In this document: piece after piece, positions 1-9,336 of the stretch | Position numbering within the stretch: position 1 is the first letter of the stretch | Layout of the letters: each line of letters begins with the position of its first letter | Assembly: GCA_964653435.1 (NCBI GenBank) | Contig: CAZZFA010000006.1 | Location: 35,099-99,098, forward strand | Length of the DNA stretch: 64,000 nt | Direction of reading: 5' to 3' | Source of the DNA: CAZMVY01 sp964653435 | GTDB taxonomy: Bacteria > Planctomycetota > Phycisphaerae > UBA1845 > PWPN01 | Notes under the pieces: model-generated | Databases searched by the model: none | Told to the model about the DNA's origin: nothing | Seen by the model: the letters and a program-made list of their open reading frames with translations, nothing else | Position numbers and translations under genes: made by a program

Positions 1-536
1 TTCAGGGGTCTGGTGCGATCGACGCTGCCGGAATGAAGGAAGGCCGCACGGAAGTGCGTGACCGCGCCGATCCGGCCTTCGTCGATGAGTTGTCTGGCGC
101 GCAGCGTTGCGGGGATGAATCGGTTCTGGAGCGTCATCTGGCCGGTGCCGCGATAGTCAACCAGGGCTGCGGCAACCTGTTCGGCCTCGTCCACCGTGGC
201 GGTGAGCGGTTTATCACAGTAGATATGCTTGCCGGCGCGGATGGCGGCGAGCAGCGCGGGCAGGTGCAGGTGGTTCGGCGTACAGATGTGGACGATGTCC
301 ACGTCATCGCGGCTGATGAGCGAGAGCTGATCCGTGGCGGCGACGTCGAAACCGAACTGTGCCCGCGCGCGGTCGGCGGTCTCCCGGCGGCTGGTTGCGA
401 CGGCCACAAGGCGTGTTCGCAGCGGCGGCGGGTCGTAGAAGAAGGGCAGGTTCGCGTGCGCGTAGGCGTGTACGCGTCCGATGAATCCGAAGCCCAGTAT
501 TGCGACACCCAGCGGGCGGTCGTTGTCGGGAGCCAT
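1..536 (-). CDS. Gfo/Idh/MocA family oxidoreductase (partial, C-terminus beyond window)
   Basis: The N-terminal 178 codons are present; the gene runs off the left edge without a stop. From the ATG at 536 the protein opens with a Rossmann NAD(P)-binding fold (GFGFIGRVHAYAHA, about residues 14-27). It continues with the family blocks DIVHICTPNHLHLP and then CDKPLTATVDEAE, where the Lys-Pro pair is the conserved cofactor/substrate lysine motif. Known members oxidise or reduce sugars and inositols with NAD(P). The exact substrate cannot be told because the C-terminal domain is missing. A weak purine-rich stretch (GAGGGAAGAG) lies about 20 bases upstream and a possible promoter lies near 588-615. 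Confidence 0.9.
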   Translation of the reverse strand, partial: MAPDNDRPLGVAILGFGFIGRVHAYAHANLPFFYDPPPLRTRLVAVATSRRETADRARAQFGFDVAATDQLSLISRDDVDIVHICTPNHLHLPALLAAIRAGKHIYCDKPLTATVDEAEQVAAALVDYRGTGQMTLQNRFIPATLRARQLIDEGRIGAVTHFRAAFLHSGSVDRTRPL

Positions 537-932
537 CGCGGATTCCGGGTCTCTTCCCTCGGTCGCAGCGTCGGCGCGTCGGATTCTATTATCGGTACCC
601 GGGGCGGATCGGCAAGCGAGGCGGCCGGCGTGGCGGCCGATACGCTCCGTTTTCGGCGCGGGCGCTGCGGGCGGGGGGCTGGGAGATGCGCGCCGGACGG
701 CCGGGGATGCCGTTGTCGGGCGCGCGCGATGGGCGGGCCGCCCCCCTTCATGGCGGTCCGCCCGGAATCCGATGATGCCCCTGTCTTGTCGGGGCGTTAG
801 CGTTTTGCGGCGCCTCGGGGTCGGAAGTGGCGCACCCCGGTGACCGCCACTCCCACCCCATTGTGAGGCCGCCTTGCCTTCGTCGGCGGTCGGCCCGGTG
901 GCCGCACGCCGCCCCACCGAAAAGACCGGTGC
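537..932. other. Intergenic stretch, possible minus-strand promoter
   Basis: No convincing gene is seen; the open frames here are GC-rich shadows. On the minus strand a TTGCCG/GATAAT pair (610-615 and 588-593, spacer 16) is placed to transcribe the oxidoreductase that starts at 536. Nothing else is recognised. Confidence 0.45.
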
Positions 933-1358
933 TTACGCGTACTCGGCCACGGGCTCCGCGGCCGTTGTCTCCAGTGCCTCCGCGAAACGATCCAGCGCCG
1001 ACTGGAACTGCCGTTGAGCCCAGGTGGCGTTGATGCTCTGGATGGGTACGCATTCGCTGCGCGGCTTGAGCTCGTTGTTCCCGGCGATGAAGATTTCGTC
1101 GGACGCCTCCACCTCCACCGGGCCGTGAAGGCGGAAAGTTACCAGGACGTACACGTCTTCGCCCAGAGCAAACTTGAAGGAGCGGACGACGCCGTCGGTG
1201 CGGGGCGTGGAGACCGAAAAGCCGTTCGTGTTCAGGAACGTCTCCAACTGCTGGAATGCCGGAAGGATGTCTTCTTCGACGGTGCGCTCGAAGGTTCGCG
1301 CCCAGGACTGCCGAAGTTCCGCGAGTCGTTTTGCGAAGGACTGTTGCCAGTCACTCAT
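933..1358 (-). CDS. Unknown protein, 141 aa
   Basis: I do not recognise the family. The start is placed at the ATG at 1358 (MSDWQQSFAKRL), because the upstream extension of the same frame is arginine-rich and looks non-coding. The first 45 residues look like an amphipathic helix (FAKRLAELRQSWARTFERTV). They are followed by a mixed alpha/beta portion with alternating hydrophobic strands (VVRSFKFALGEDVYVLVTFR, then EIFIAGN) and a C-terminal helix (RQFQSALDRFAEALE). There is no signal peptide or membrane segment, so it is probably cytosolic. It stands alone between the oxidoreductase and glgB. Balanced amino-acid composition supports a real gene. Confidence 0.7.
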   Translation of the reverse strand: MSDWQQSFAKRLAELRQSWARTFERTVEEDILPAFQQLETFLNTNGFSVSTPRTDGVVRSFKFALGEDVYVLVTFRLHGPVEVEASDEIFIAGNNELKPRSECVPIQSINATWAQRQFQSALDRFAEALETTAAEPVAEYA

Positions 1359-1773
1359 GAGATTTGCCCCAGGTCCGATTCCGCCTCGCCGCTGTCGTCG
1401 GCGACGTTCGGCGGGCATACCAGATATCGACTTGCGGCCGGTTGCCTTTAGCACGGGCTGCGTGTGATGCAAGAAAACCGCGGTCCCTTTGGGCGCTGGA
1501 TTATTCGATGCGGACGAGGCCCATAAAAGCGGGAATCCGGCGTGTGGCAGCGCGCGCCGCCGGCGTGCAAGGGGGCGGGCGTCCCGCGCGCCACGAAGCG
1601 GGTACGATGCGCGGCTTCCAGAAGGTACAACGTTTTCGGTGTATCGGGTGGAAGGTCTGAGGCGGCGCGGCGCCGGATGATCCCATTGGCGCATCGCTTC
1701 GGTTCGCGCGTGCGGCGGACGCACGGCGGGCATCGTGGGGCCGCGGTCCGGTATGCCGCAGCCGGCGACGTCC
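1359..1773. other. Intergenic stretch, nothing recognised
   Basis: No gene, RNA or clear terminator is seen between the unknown 141-aa gene and the 3' end of glgB. A weak minus-strand hexamer pair (TTTTAT/AATAAT, spacer 17, near 1503-1530) is the only promoter-like element. Confidence 0.4.
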
Positions 1774-3855
1774 TTACGGCGGGGTGATGGGGGCCAGCAC
1801 CTGTGCGGTCCGCGACGGGAGGTAGACCTGCGTGCTCTGTTCGCGGTTGTGCAGGGGTACCCTCTGGCAGGGGTACACCTGGCCGGTCTGGACGATGCCG
1901 TGACCGCCGAACCAGAGGTCGTCCGTGTTGAGGATGATCCGGTAGTCGGTCGGCTCGGGGATGCCGATGCGGTAATCGGGGTACGAGGTCTGCGGGTGGA
2001 AGTTGAAGAGGAAGACCAGCGGACCGCGACGGCAGATGAGCAGTTTCTGGTCCTCGTGGATGTGGATCGGCTCGATCAGCGGCTGCGCGAGCAGGTTATA
2101 TTTCTCGTCGAGCGTCTGCAGCTCGCGATCGAACGCGGCCAGGTCGCGATAGCGGAGCAGCGGATCGTCCACGAGGTGCCACTGCCGTTTGGCGTACTTG
2201 CAGGAGAAGTTGTTCCCCTCGCGCGGGAAGTCGATCCACTCCGGGTGGCCGAATTCGTTGCCCATGAAGTTGAGGTACGCCTCGCCGCCGAGGGCGAACG
2301 TGATCAGGCGGATCATCTTGTGCAGGGCCATGCCGCGTTCGATGATCATGTTGCCGATCGTCACCTTGCTCATGAGCCAGTACATGTCGGCGTCCATCAG
2401 GCGGAACGCGATCGTCTTGTCGCCGACCAGCGCCTGGTCGTGGCTCTCGGCATAGGCGATGTGCTTCTCGCCGACCCGCCGGTTCGTGAGCGTGTAGTAG
2501 AGCTCGCCCATGCTCCACTGCTCGTCGCGCTGGTCCTTCAGGAGCTTGATCCAGTAGTCGGGGATGCCCATCGCCAGCCGGTAGTCGAAGCCCAGGCCGC
2601 CTTCCTCCAGCGGGCGCGCCGTCCCCACCATGCCGGAAACGTCCTCCGCGATCGTGATCGCGCGGGGATTGACCGTGTGGGCGACCCGGTTGGCCAGTTG
2701 GAGATATGTAATGGCGTCTTCGTCCAGGTTGTGACGCAGGTAGTCGTCGTAGGAGGTGAAGTTTCTGCCCAGTCCGTGATCCAGGTACATCATGCTGGTC
2801 ACGCCGTCGAAGCGGAACCCGTCGAAGTGGTACTCCTCCAGCCAGAAGCGGACGTTACTGAGAAGAAACCGCAGGACCTCCGTCTTGCCGTAGTCGAAGA
2901 GGAGCGAGTCCCAGGCGGGGTGCTGGCCCCGCGCCCCGGCGTGGAAGTACTGATACTCGGTGCCGTCGAATCGGTTCAGGCCCTCGAGGATGTTCTTGAC
3001 GGCGTGGCTGTGCACCAGATCGAGCAGGACGAGCAGGCCTCTGCCGTGGGCTGAGTCGATGAGGTACTTCAGGTCCTCCGGCGTGCCGAATCGGGAGGAG
3101 GGAGCGAAGTAGTTGCTCACGTGGTAGCCGAACGAGCCGTAGTACGGGTGCTCCTGGATCGCCATGAGCTGGACGGCGTTGTAGCCGGCCGTGACGATCC
3201 GCGGGAGAACCTGCTCCACGAACTCGCGATACGTACCGATCCGCTCTTCCTCCGTGGCCATGCCGACGTGCGCTTCGTAGATCCGCAGGTTGCCCCGGAT
3301 CGTGGGAACCGGGTGCTGCCACCGATAGGGTTCCGGCGGATGCCAGTACTGCCCGGAGAAGTTGTTACTCCAGCCCTCGTTCACGACGCGGCGGATCCAG
3401 GCGGGGATGCGGTCCATCGGGCCGATCGCGCTGAGGACGTGTACCTTGACCTTGCCGCCGTGGACGAACCGGTCGGCGTACGACTCGTCCGGCAGGAAGA
3501 TACTCCAGACCCCGCGTTCATCCCGTGTAAGCGGGTGGCTGCGGCGGTCCCAGTTGTTGAAATCGCCGATCAGGAACAGCGCTTCCGCCGCGGGCGCCCA
3601 CTCCCGATACCACACCCCGGGCCGGCCCTCGTGCTCGCCCCGGTTGAAGCCGAAGTACTCGTAGCTGCGGGTGAAGGCGTCCAGCGAGCCGGCCTCGCGG
3701 CAGATTCGCTCAAGGGCGTCCTGGTAACGCTTGTACCGGTGACGCAGCGCGTCGGCGTAGGGTTCCAGCCACGGATCGAGGTCGATCAGCCCCGTGCCGT
3801 CCGTTCGCGGTTTCTTCTGCGACACGAGCGTCGGTGTATCCTCTGTTCGGGTCAT
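1774..3855 (-). CDS. glgB: 1,4-alpha-glucan branching enzyme, eukaryotic (GBE1-like) type
   Basis: This enzyme moves alpha-1,4 glucan segments to make alpha-1,6 branches in glycogen. The 693-aa protein has an N-terminal helical segment, a CBM48-like beta domain (about 75-150, WYREWAPAAEALFLIGDFNNW) and a GH13 barrel. Visible catalytic blocks are FRFDGVTSMMYLDHG (nucleophile Asp350), AEDVSGMVG (acid/base Glu404) and YAESHDQALVGDK (His472-Asp473). The YLDHG and ESHDQALVGDK wording and the length close to human GBE1 place it in the eukaryote/planctomycete subfamily (GH13_8), not the E. coli GlgB type. The ATG at 3855 follows AGGA at good spacing; a TTG 39 bases upstream lacks one. No other glycogen gene is adjacent. 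Confidence 0.95.
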   Translation of the reverse strand: MTRTEDTPTLVSQKKPRTDGTGLIDLDPWLEPYADALRHRYKRYQDALERICREAGSLDAFTRSYEYFGFNRGEHEGRPGVWYREWAPAAEALFLIGDFNNWDRRSHPLTRDERGVWSIFLPDESYADRFVHGGKVKVHVLSAIGPMDRIPAWIRRVVNEGWSNNFSGQYWHPPEPYRWQHPVPTIRGNLRIYEAHVGMATEEERIGTYREFVEQVLPRIVTAGYNAVQLMAIQEHPYYGSFGYHVSNYFAPSSRFGTPEDLKYLIDSAHGRGLLVLLDLVHSHAVKNILEGLNRFDGTEYQYFHAGARGQHPAWDSLLFDYGKTEVLRFLLSNVRFWLEEYHFDGFRFDGVTSMMYLDHGLGRNFTSYDDYLRHNLDEDAITYLQLANRVAHTVNPRAITIAEDVSGMVGTARPLEEGGLGFDYRLAMGIPDYWIKLLKDQRDEQWSMGELYYTLTNRRVGEKHIAYAESHDQALVGDKTIAFRLMDADMYWLMSKVTIGNMIIERGMALHKMIRLITFALGGEAYLNFMGNEFGHPEWIDFPREGNNFSCKYAKRQWHLVDDPLLRYRDLAAFDRELQTLDEKYNLLAQPLIEPIHIHEDQKLLICRRGPLVFLFNFHPQTSYPDYRIGIPEPTDYRIILNTDDLWFGGHGIVQTGQVYPCQRVPLHNREQSTQVYLPSRTAQVLAPITPP

Positions 3856-4083
3856 CGCGCGTCCTATCGTATGCGAAGGGAACGGCCGCGACAAAACCCG
3901 CCCGGGGCGTTTTCGGTGTGCGGCGGGCGTGGGCCGGCGACGGGAAGCCCCGCCGTGCGCCGCGGCGTTCTCCGCCAGGCGGCGCCGTTCGCTTGACGGC
4001 TCGCGCGAACGCCGATAGCGTGAGCGCGTGGCAGGTCAAGCAAGCGGAATCGGCCGTTACTGAGGCAATCGGAGGGCGTCCCC

Positions 4084-5349
4084 TTGAATCCTCTGCGAAA
4101 CCCGTTATGGCTCGTCCCGTGCATGTTGCTGGTCGTTCCGGCCGCGCGCGGTGCCGACTTCGCCATTCGCGACGGCGACACCGTGGCCTTTCTGGGCGAC
4201 AGCATCACGGCCGCGGGACAGTACGGCAGGGTCATCGAGAACTACACGCTCCTGCGTTTTCCCCGGCGCAAGGTGCGGTTTGTCAACGCGGGCAAGGGCG
4301 GCGACACGGCGACCACCTCGCTGGCACGGCTCGACCGCGATGTCTTCGAGCGGGGCGCCACGCTGGTGACGGTGGCGTTCGGCGTCAACGACATCGGCTG
4401 GGGCGCCAGGGCCGACGCCGAACACAAGCAGAAGTATCTCGACAGCATCCGCCGGATCATCGAGCGGTGCAAGGAGCACCACGTGCGGGTCTACATCTGC
4501 TCGGCGGCCATAACGGCGGAGGATCCCGATACGGCGGAGAACGGCTTTCTCCAGAAGATGTGCGACGAGGGCATGGCGCTGTCGCGCTCGCTCGGCGAGG
4601 GGGCGATCGACGTGCAGCGGACCATGCGGACAATACAGCGGAAGGTCTGGGAGGCGAACCGCAACGCCAGGGACGAGAAGGAGAAGCAGACCCTCCACGC
4701 CGGCGACGGAATCCACCTGAACGAGTACGGGCAGATTGCGATGGCGTTCGCGATTCTCAAGGGTCTCGGTGCCCCGGCAGAGGTATCCTCGGCGGCGATC
4801 GACGCCCGCGGGCCGGTCGTGATCGAGGCGAAGGGCTGCACGGTCGATCGGCTCGCCGGCAGAGAGGACGGCGTCGAGTTCGTGCGGCTCGACGAGGGGC
4901 TTCCGCTGAACCTGGGGCTGATCGGCCTGCTGGCGTACCGGTGGGTGCCGATCCCGGACGAGCTGAACCGATACATGCTGACGGTGAAGAACCTCCGGGC
5001 CGGCCGCTATGCAATCGAGGCGGACGGCCGATCGCTCGGAGTCTTCACCGGCGAGCAACTGGCCGCCGGCGTCAACATCGCGTCGGCCACGCCGGATGCG
5101 TGGGAGCCGGGCGGGCCGTGGGATTCGCAGGCGGCGGTCCTGCGGAACTTCACCGATGCCCGGAACCAACTGATGCTGTCTCGCTGGCTGTCGGGGTTCT
5201 ACCTCACGCAAAGCCCGAATCTCGAAACCATCCGTAAGCAGGCGGATGAGATCAACCGGTCGATCGAGGCCCTGCAGCGGACGACGGCGCAGCCGACGCC
5301 GTATCACTTCGTCATCAAATCGGCCCCCGCGGAGCCGCCGAAGCCGTAG
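4084..5349 (+). CDS. Secreted SGNH/GDSL-type hydrolase
   Basis: A predicted exported esterase/lipase-fold hydrolase of 421 aa. It has an N-terminal signal peptide (PLWLVPCMLLVVPAARG) followed by the SGNH blocks: GDSIT with nucleophile Ser40, the glycine block GKGGDTATT near 71-77, GVND with Asn102, and DGIHLN with Asp208 and His211. Family members deacylate carbohydrates or lipids. The C-terminal ~180 residues form an additional domain of unknown role. Translation starts with TTG, supported by GGAGG at 4071-4075. In planctomycetes such proteins often act with sulfatases on complex polysaccharides; that role here is inferred. Confidence 0.9.
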   Translation: MNPLRNPLWLVPCMLLVVPAARGADFAIRDGDTVAFLGDSITAAGQYGRVIENYTLLRFPRRKVRFVNAGKGGDTATTSLARLDRDVFERGATLVTVAFGVNDIGWGARADAEHKQKYLDSIRRIIERCKEHHVRVYICSAAITAEDPDTAENGFLQKMCDEGMALSRSLGEGAIDVQRTMRTIQRKVWEANRNARDEKEKQTLHAGDGIHLNEYGQIAMAFAILKGLGAPAEVSSAAIDARGPVVIEAKGCTVDRLAGREDGVEFVRLDEGLPLNLGLIGLLAYRWVPIPDELNRYMLTVKNLRAGRYAIEADGRSLGVFTGEQLAAGVNIASATPDAWEPGGPWDSQAAVLRNFTDARNQLMLSRWLSGFYLTQSPNLETIRKQADEINRSIEALQRTTAQPTPYHFVIKSAPAEPPKP

Positions 5350-5618
5350 CGCCGTTTTCGGCCGGACGGTTTCGCCTCCGGTGCGCCGTCGGGCCGTGGT
5401 TCGGTGGCCCTTCGGGGCTTGAAGCGGCGAGATCCTGCGCAGGGTCGGGAACGGACAAGGCTTTCTGACGGCAAACGGCGGCGGCCGTGGCCGGTCGCCC
5501 GTGTCCTCGCGATGCGTGACAAAGCGGGGTCGGCCGCCGTCCATTGGATGGCGGCGGACCGGTCGCACACGACGCGCGGCGCCCCGTGGGCGGCGTCCGC
5601 GAACACCGGGATATTCGA

Positions 5619-6929
<1,311 letters not shown>

Positions 6930-7021
6930 GTGCCTTCCTGAGTCAATCCGCCCGCTGCCGGCGCCGCCGGGCTGTCCGCCCGTCACGTAGCCGTAATATC
7001 GTCAGCAATACCGATCGATCT

Positions 7022-7348
7022 TCACCTCAAAATCCCCCCCGATCGGCCCTGTTCAGAGGTGTCCGCCGGGCCGGGCCGCCCCCGCGGATCGTCCGAACCG
7101 GCGTGCAGGCCGGCGATCATTGCCGCCCGCACTTTCTGGAACTCCTCCTCCGTCATACGCCCGGTGTCGCGAAGCTCTCGAAGATCGGCAAGCGTCCAGG
7201 CGTCGCCGGCGGACTGCGAATCAGACAGCCGCCAGCGACGGCGATAATACCAGATGCCCGCTCCCAGCACAACGATCAGCGCCCACAGCGCCGCCAAGCC
7301 CACGAAGAGGTTCGTGTACTTGTCGGCCATCGCAAGGGCGTCATGCAT
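7022..7348 (-). CDS. Small membrane protein with SHOCT-like tail
   Basis: The 108-aa protein has one membrane segment (NLFVGLAALWALIVVLGAGI, about 13-32) and a basic cytosolic junction (WYYRRRWR). A short helical hairpin follows (LADLRELRDTGRMTEEEFQ) of the kind seen in SHOCT or related C-terminal modules. The hydrophilic tail is Gly/Pro-rich. The function is unknown. It lies directly upstream of clpX on the same strand, and an upstream TTGAAC/TATGAT promoter suggests the two could be co-transcribed. Start M1 at 7348; M7 is also possible. Confidence 0.8.
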   Translation of the reverse strand: MHDALAMADKYTNLFVGLAALWALIVVLGAGIWYYRRRWRLSDSQSAGDAWTLADLRELRDTGRMTEEEFQKVRAAMIAGLHAGSDDPRGRPGPADTSEQGRSGGILR

Positions 7349-7395
7349 GACGGCGGACTCGGGCGGCTGATCGAGTTCAGTACTCTCACCAGAGA

Positions 7396-7424
7396 ATCAT
7401 AGACGATCGACGCCGCCGGTTCAA
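7396..7424 (-). promoter_or_regulatory. Sigma-70-like promoter for the small membrane protein (and possibly clpX)
   Basis: On the minus strand TTGAAC (7419-7424) and TATGAT (7396-7401) are separated by 17 bases. This would start a transcript near 7389, about 40 bases before the ATG at 7348. Confidence 0.55.
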
Positions 7425-7485
7425 CGGCCCCGGACTCGCGACGACCGAAACAGTCTCGCTTCATTCACGCGGAGGGAAGGGGGCA

Positions 7486-9336
7486 TCACGGGCGCGTCGG
7501 CACGGCCGGCTGTGTTTCCGCGCCTCCGGCGAACCGGATGAGCCGCTTGCCCTCGCGGCGCACGTACGCGGTGCCGGCGTAGTTGGTGACTACGACGAGG
7601 TCGCTGTCCGGGTCGCCGTTGAATGCGGGATAGCGATAGATCGTGTGGGCAACCCTGGCGTAATCCGGCCTGTCCGACCAGGCTTCGAGCTGCCTCGCCT
7701 CGCCGACGGCAAAAAAGGGTTCGGGGCCTTGAAGGCGGCGCAGGACTGCCTCGTGGATCAGTTGTTCCGCCGCGAGCCGGGCCCCCGCGCGCCGGGCCTT
7801 CCGCTGTTCGGCGGCCACCTGCAAGGGATGGAGGACGGCCTTGCACGTCTGGTTCGTATGAAAGACCAGCCGCGGGTCCGGCGGACTCATCCATTGCAGG
7901 TCGTCAGCGGCCGGAATCGAGACTACCTGACGCAAACCCTCGGCGAACCCGAAGTAGTTGGGCCGCGCGATTGCGAGGGGCGCCACGAACGCGCGGAGGA
8001 CGATGAAGGCGACGGTTCCCGAGATACCCACGGTGAGGAAGGCGGTGCGCGGATGACCCGCCTCGAAAAGCCAGATCGCCAGCGCGATCGCCGCACCGCC
8101 CATCCACAACACGAGCAGGCTCCTTGTAAGGACGGCCTCCGGAAGATCGCCGAGGGCGCCGGCCAGCTCGTGAGCCGCTACGCCCAGCCCCACTACCAGT
8201 GCCGTCGCCAGAAGCACGAAGCTCTGGCGCCCGGCCGGCTCCCGTTCGGCCGTGCGGAAGAAGTGGCGTTCCGTCACGACGCCCGACAACAGGGCCGCCC
8301 AGGGCAGCAACGGGACGACGTACTCGATCCGCTTGAACCGTGCCCACGTCAGGAGCACGAGGCCGGTCGCGAGGAGGCACCAGGGCAGCCAGAGGCAACG
8401 GCGGTCGGCCGCGTAGCGCTTCAGGTACGGGGCTGCCAGCGCTTCGGGCAGCCAGAACGTCCACGGCAGCAACAGGGCGGCAAGCACAACCAGCGGGAGC
8501 CAGAGCTGGCCTGATCCTTGCGACCCGCCGGCGGACAACCAGGGCAGCAGCTTCTGCTCCCATGTCAGCCGGAGCGCGTCGAAGCCCACGGACGGCGTCC
8601 GCCCGATTGCGATGATCCACCAACCGAAGACGGCCGCAAAAATGACCAGGCCGGGCAGCAGGAACAGCCGGGGGACTTCGCCGATGCGGCGGGTCACGAA
8701 CAGGTACGCGAGCAACCCCGGCGGCACGAGCAGCAACGGCAGGGGCATCCGGGCGAGCATCGCGACGCCCAGGCATGCGTAGAACGCCGCAAGCCACGCA
8801 CGGCGAACGGATCGCGTCTGCGCCCGGAGGCCGTGTTCGAACGTCAGGACGCTCAGCAGGCACCAGAGCATGAGCTGTGCGTCCACCGTAGCGATGTGTG
8901 TGTAGTGGAGCGTGCCGGCGGCGCTGGCGAAGATGATCATCGCGACGAATGAAACACGCCGGCCGAACAGGGTCCGCGCCAGTGATCCCAGAGCGATGAG
9001 ACAGCCGAACCCGGCTACGGCGGAAGGCAGCCGCAGGCTCAGGGCGTCCAGCCGTCCGAGGAGCCGCCACGACAAGGCGGCCGTCCAGTACGCCAGCGGG
9101 GGTCTTGCCGGCTGGGGCTCATCGGAGAATCGCGGGACGAGCCAGTTGTCGGCGGCGTCCATCTCGCGCGTCGTCTGGCCCACGAGACACTCCGCCGCAC
9201 TCAGGGGCAGGTCCTGGGCGAGACGGAACAGGAACACTCCCCCCGCGATGAGCGCCACGAGGACCAGGTGAACGGCGCGCGGCGTCCACCCGGACGAAGA
9301 CGGCGACGAATCGGCGATGGAAACGGGTTCAGGCAT
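7486..9336 (-). CDS. ArnT/PMT-like membrane glycosyltransferase
   Basis: A 616-aa polytopic protein of the dolichyl/undecaprenyl-phosphate-sugar glycosyltransferase superfamily (GT39/GT83-like), expected in the cytoplasmic membrane. The first segment (VHLVLVALIAGGVFLFRLA) is followed by an acidic loop with PLSAAECLVGQTTREMDA and by the conserved block PARPPLAYWTAAL, as in ArnT. About ten further hydrophobic segments follow, then a soluble C-terminal domain of about 130 residues. The ATG at 9334-9336 shares one base with the stop of the upstream gene (TGATG), so the two are translationally coupled. The family uses lipid-linked sugars to modify lipid A or proteins; the acceptor here is unknown. 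The upstream LAB_N domain points to envelope glycolipid. Confidence 0.88.
   Translation of the reverse strand: MPEPVSIADSSPSSSGWTPRAVHLVLVALIAGGVFLFRLAQDLPLSAAECLVGQTTREMDAADNWLVPRFSDEPQPARPPLAYWTAALSWRLLGRLDALSLRLPSAVAGFGCLIALGSLARTLFGRRVSFVAMIIFASAAGTLHYTHIATVDAQLMLWCLLSVLTFEHGLRAQTRSVRRAWLAAFYACLGVAMLARMPLPLLLVPPGLLAYLFVTRRIGEVPRLFLLPGLVIFAAVFGWWIIAIGRTPSVGFDALRLTWEQKLLPWLSAGGSQGSGQLWLPLVVLAALLLPWTFWLPEALAAPYLKRYAADRRCLWLPWCLLATGLVLLTWARFKRIEYVVPLLPWAALLSGVVTERHFFRTAEREPAGRQSFVLLATALVVGLGVAAHELAGALGDLPEAVLTRSLLVLWMGGAAIALAIWLFEAGHPRTAFLTVGISGTVAFIVLRAFVAPLAIARPNYFGFAEGLRQVVSIPAADDLQWMSPPDPRLVFHTNQTCKAVLHPLQVAAEQRKARRAGARLAAEQLIHEAVLRRLQGPEPFFAVGEARQLEAWSDRPDYARVAHTIYRYPAFNGDPDSDLVVVTNYAGTAYVRREGKRLIRFAGGAETQPAVPTRP

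Noticed and set aside
134..751. Arg/Ser/Thr-rich frame on the minus strand over the left-edge oxidoreductase
   Set aside because: It is out of phase with the Gfo/Idh/MocA frame, which contains the recognisable Rossmann and lysine motifs.
5350..5618. Terminator between the convergent GDSL hydrolase and clpX genes
   Set aside because: Only loose GC-rich complementarity is visible, with no clean stem and no T-run on either strand.
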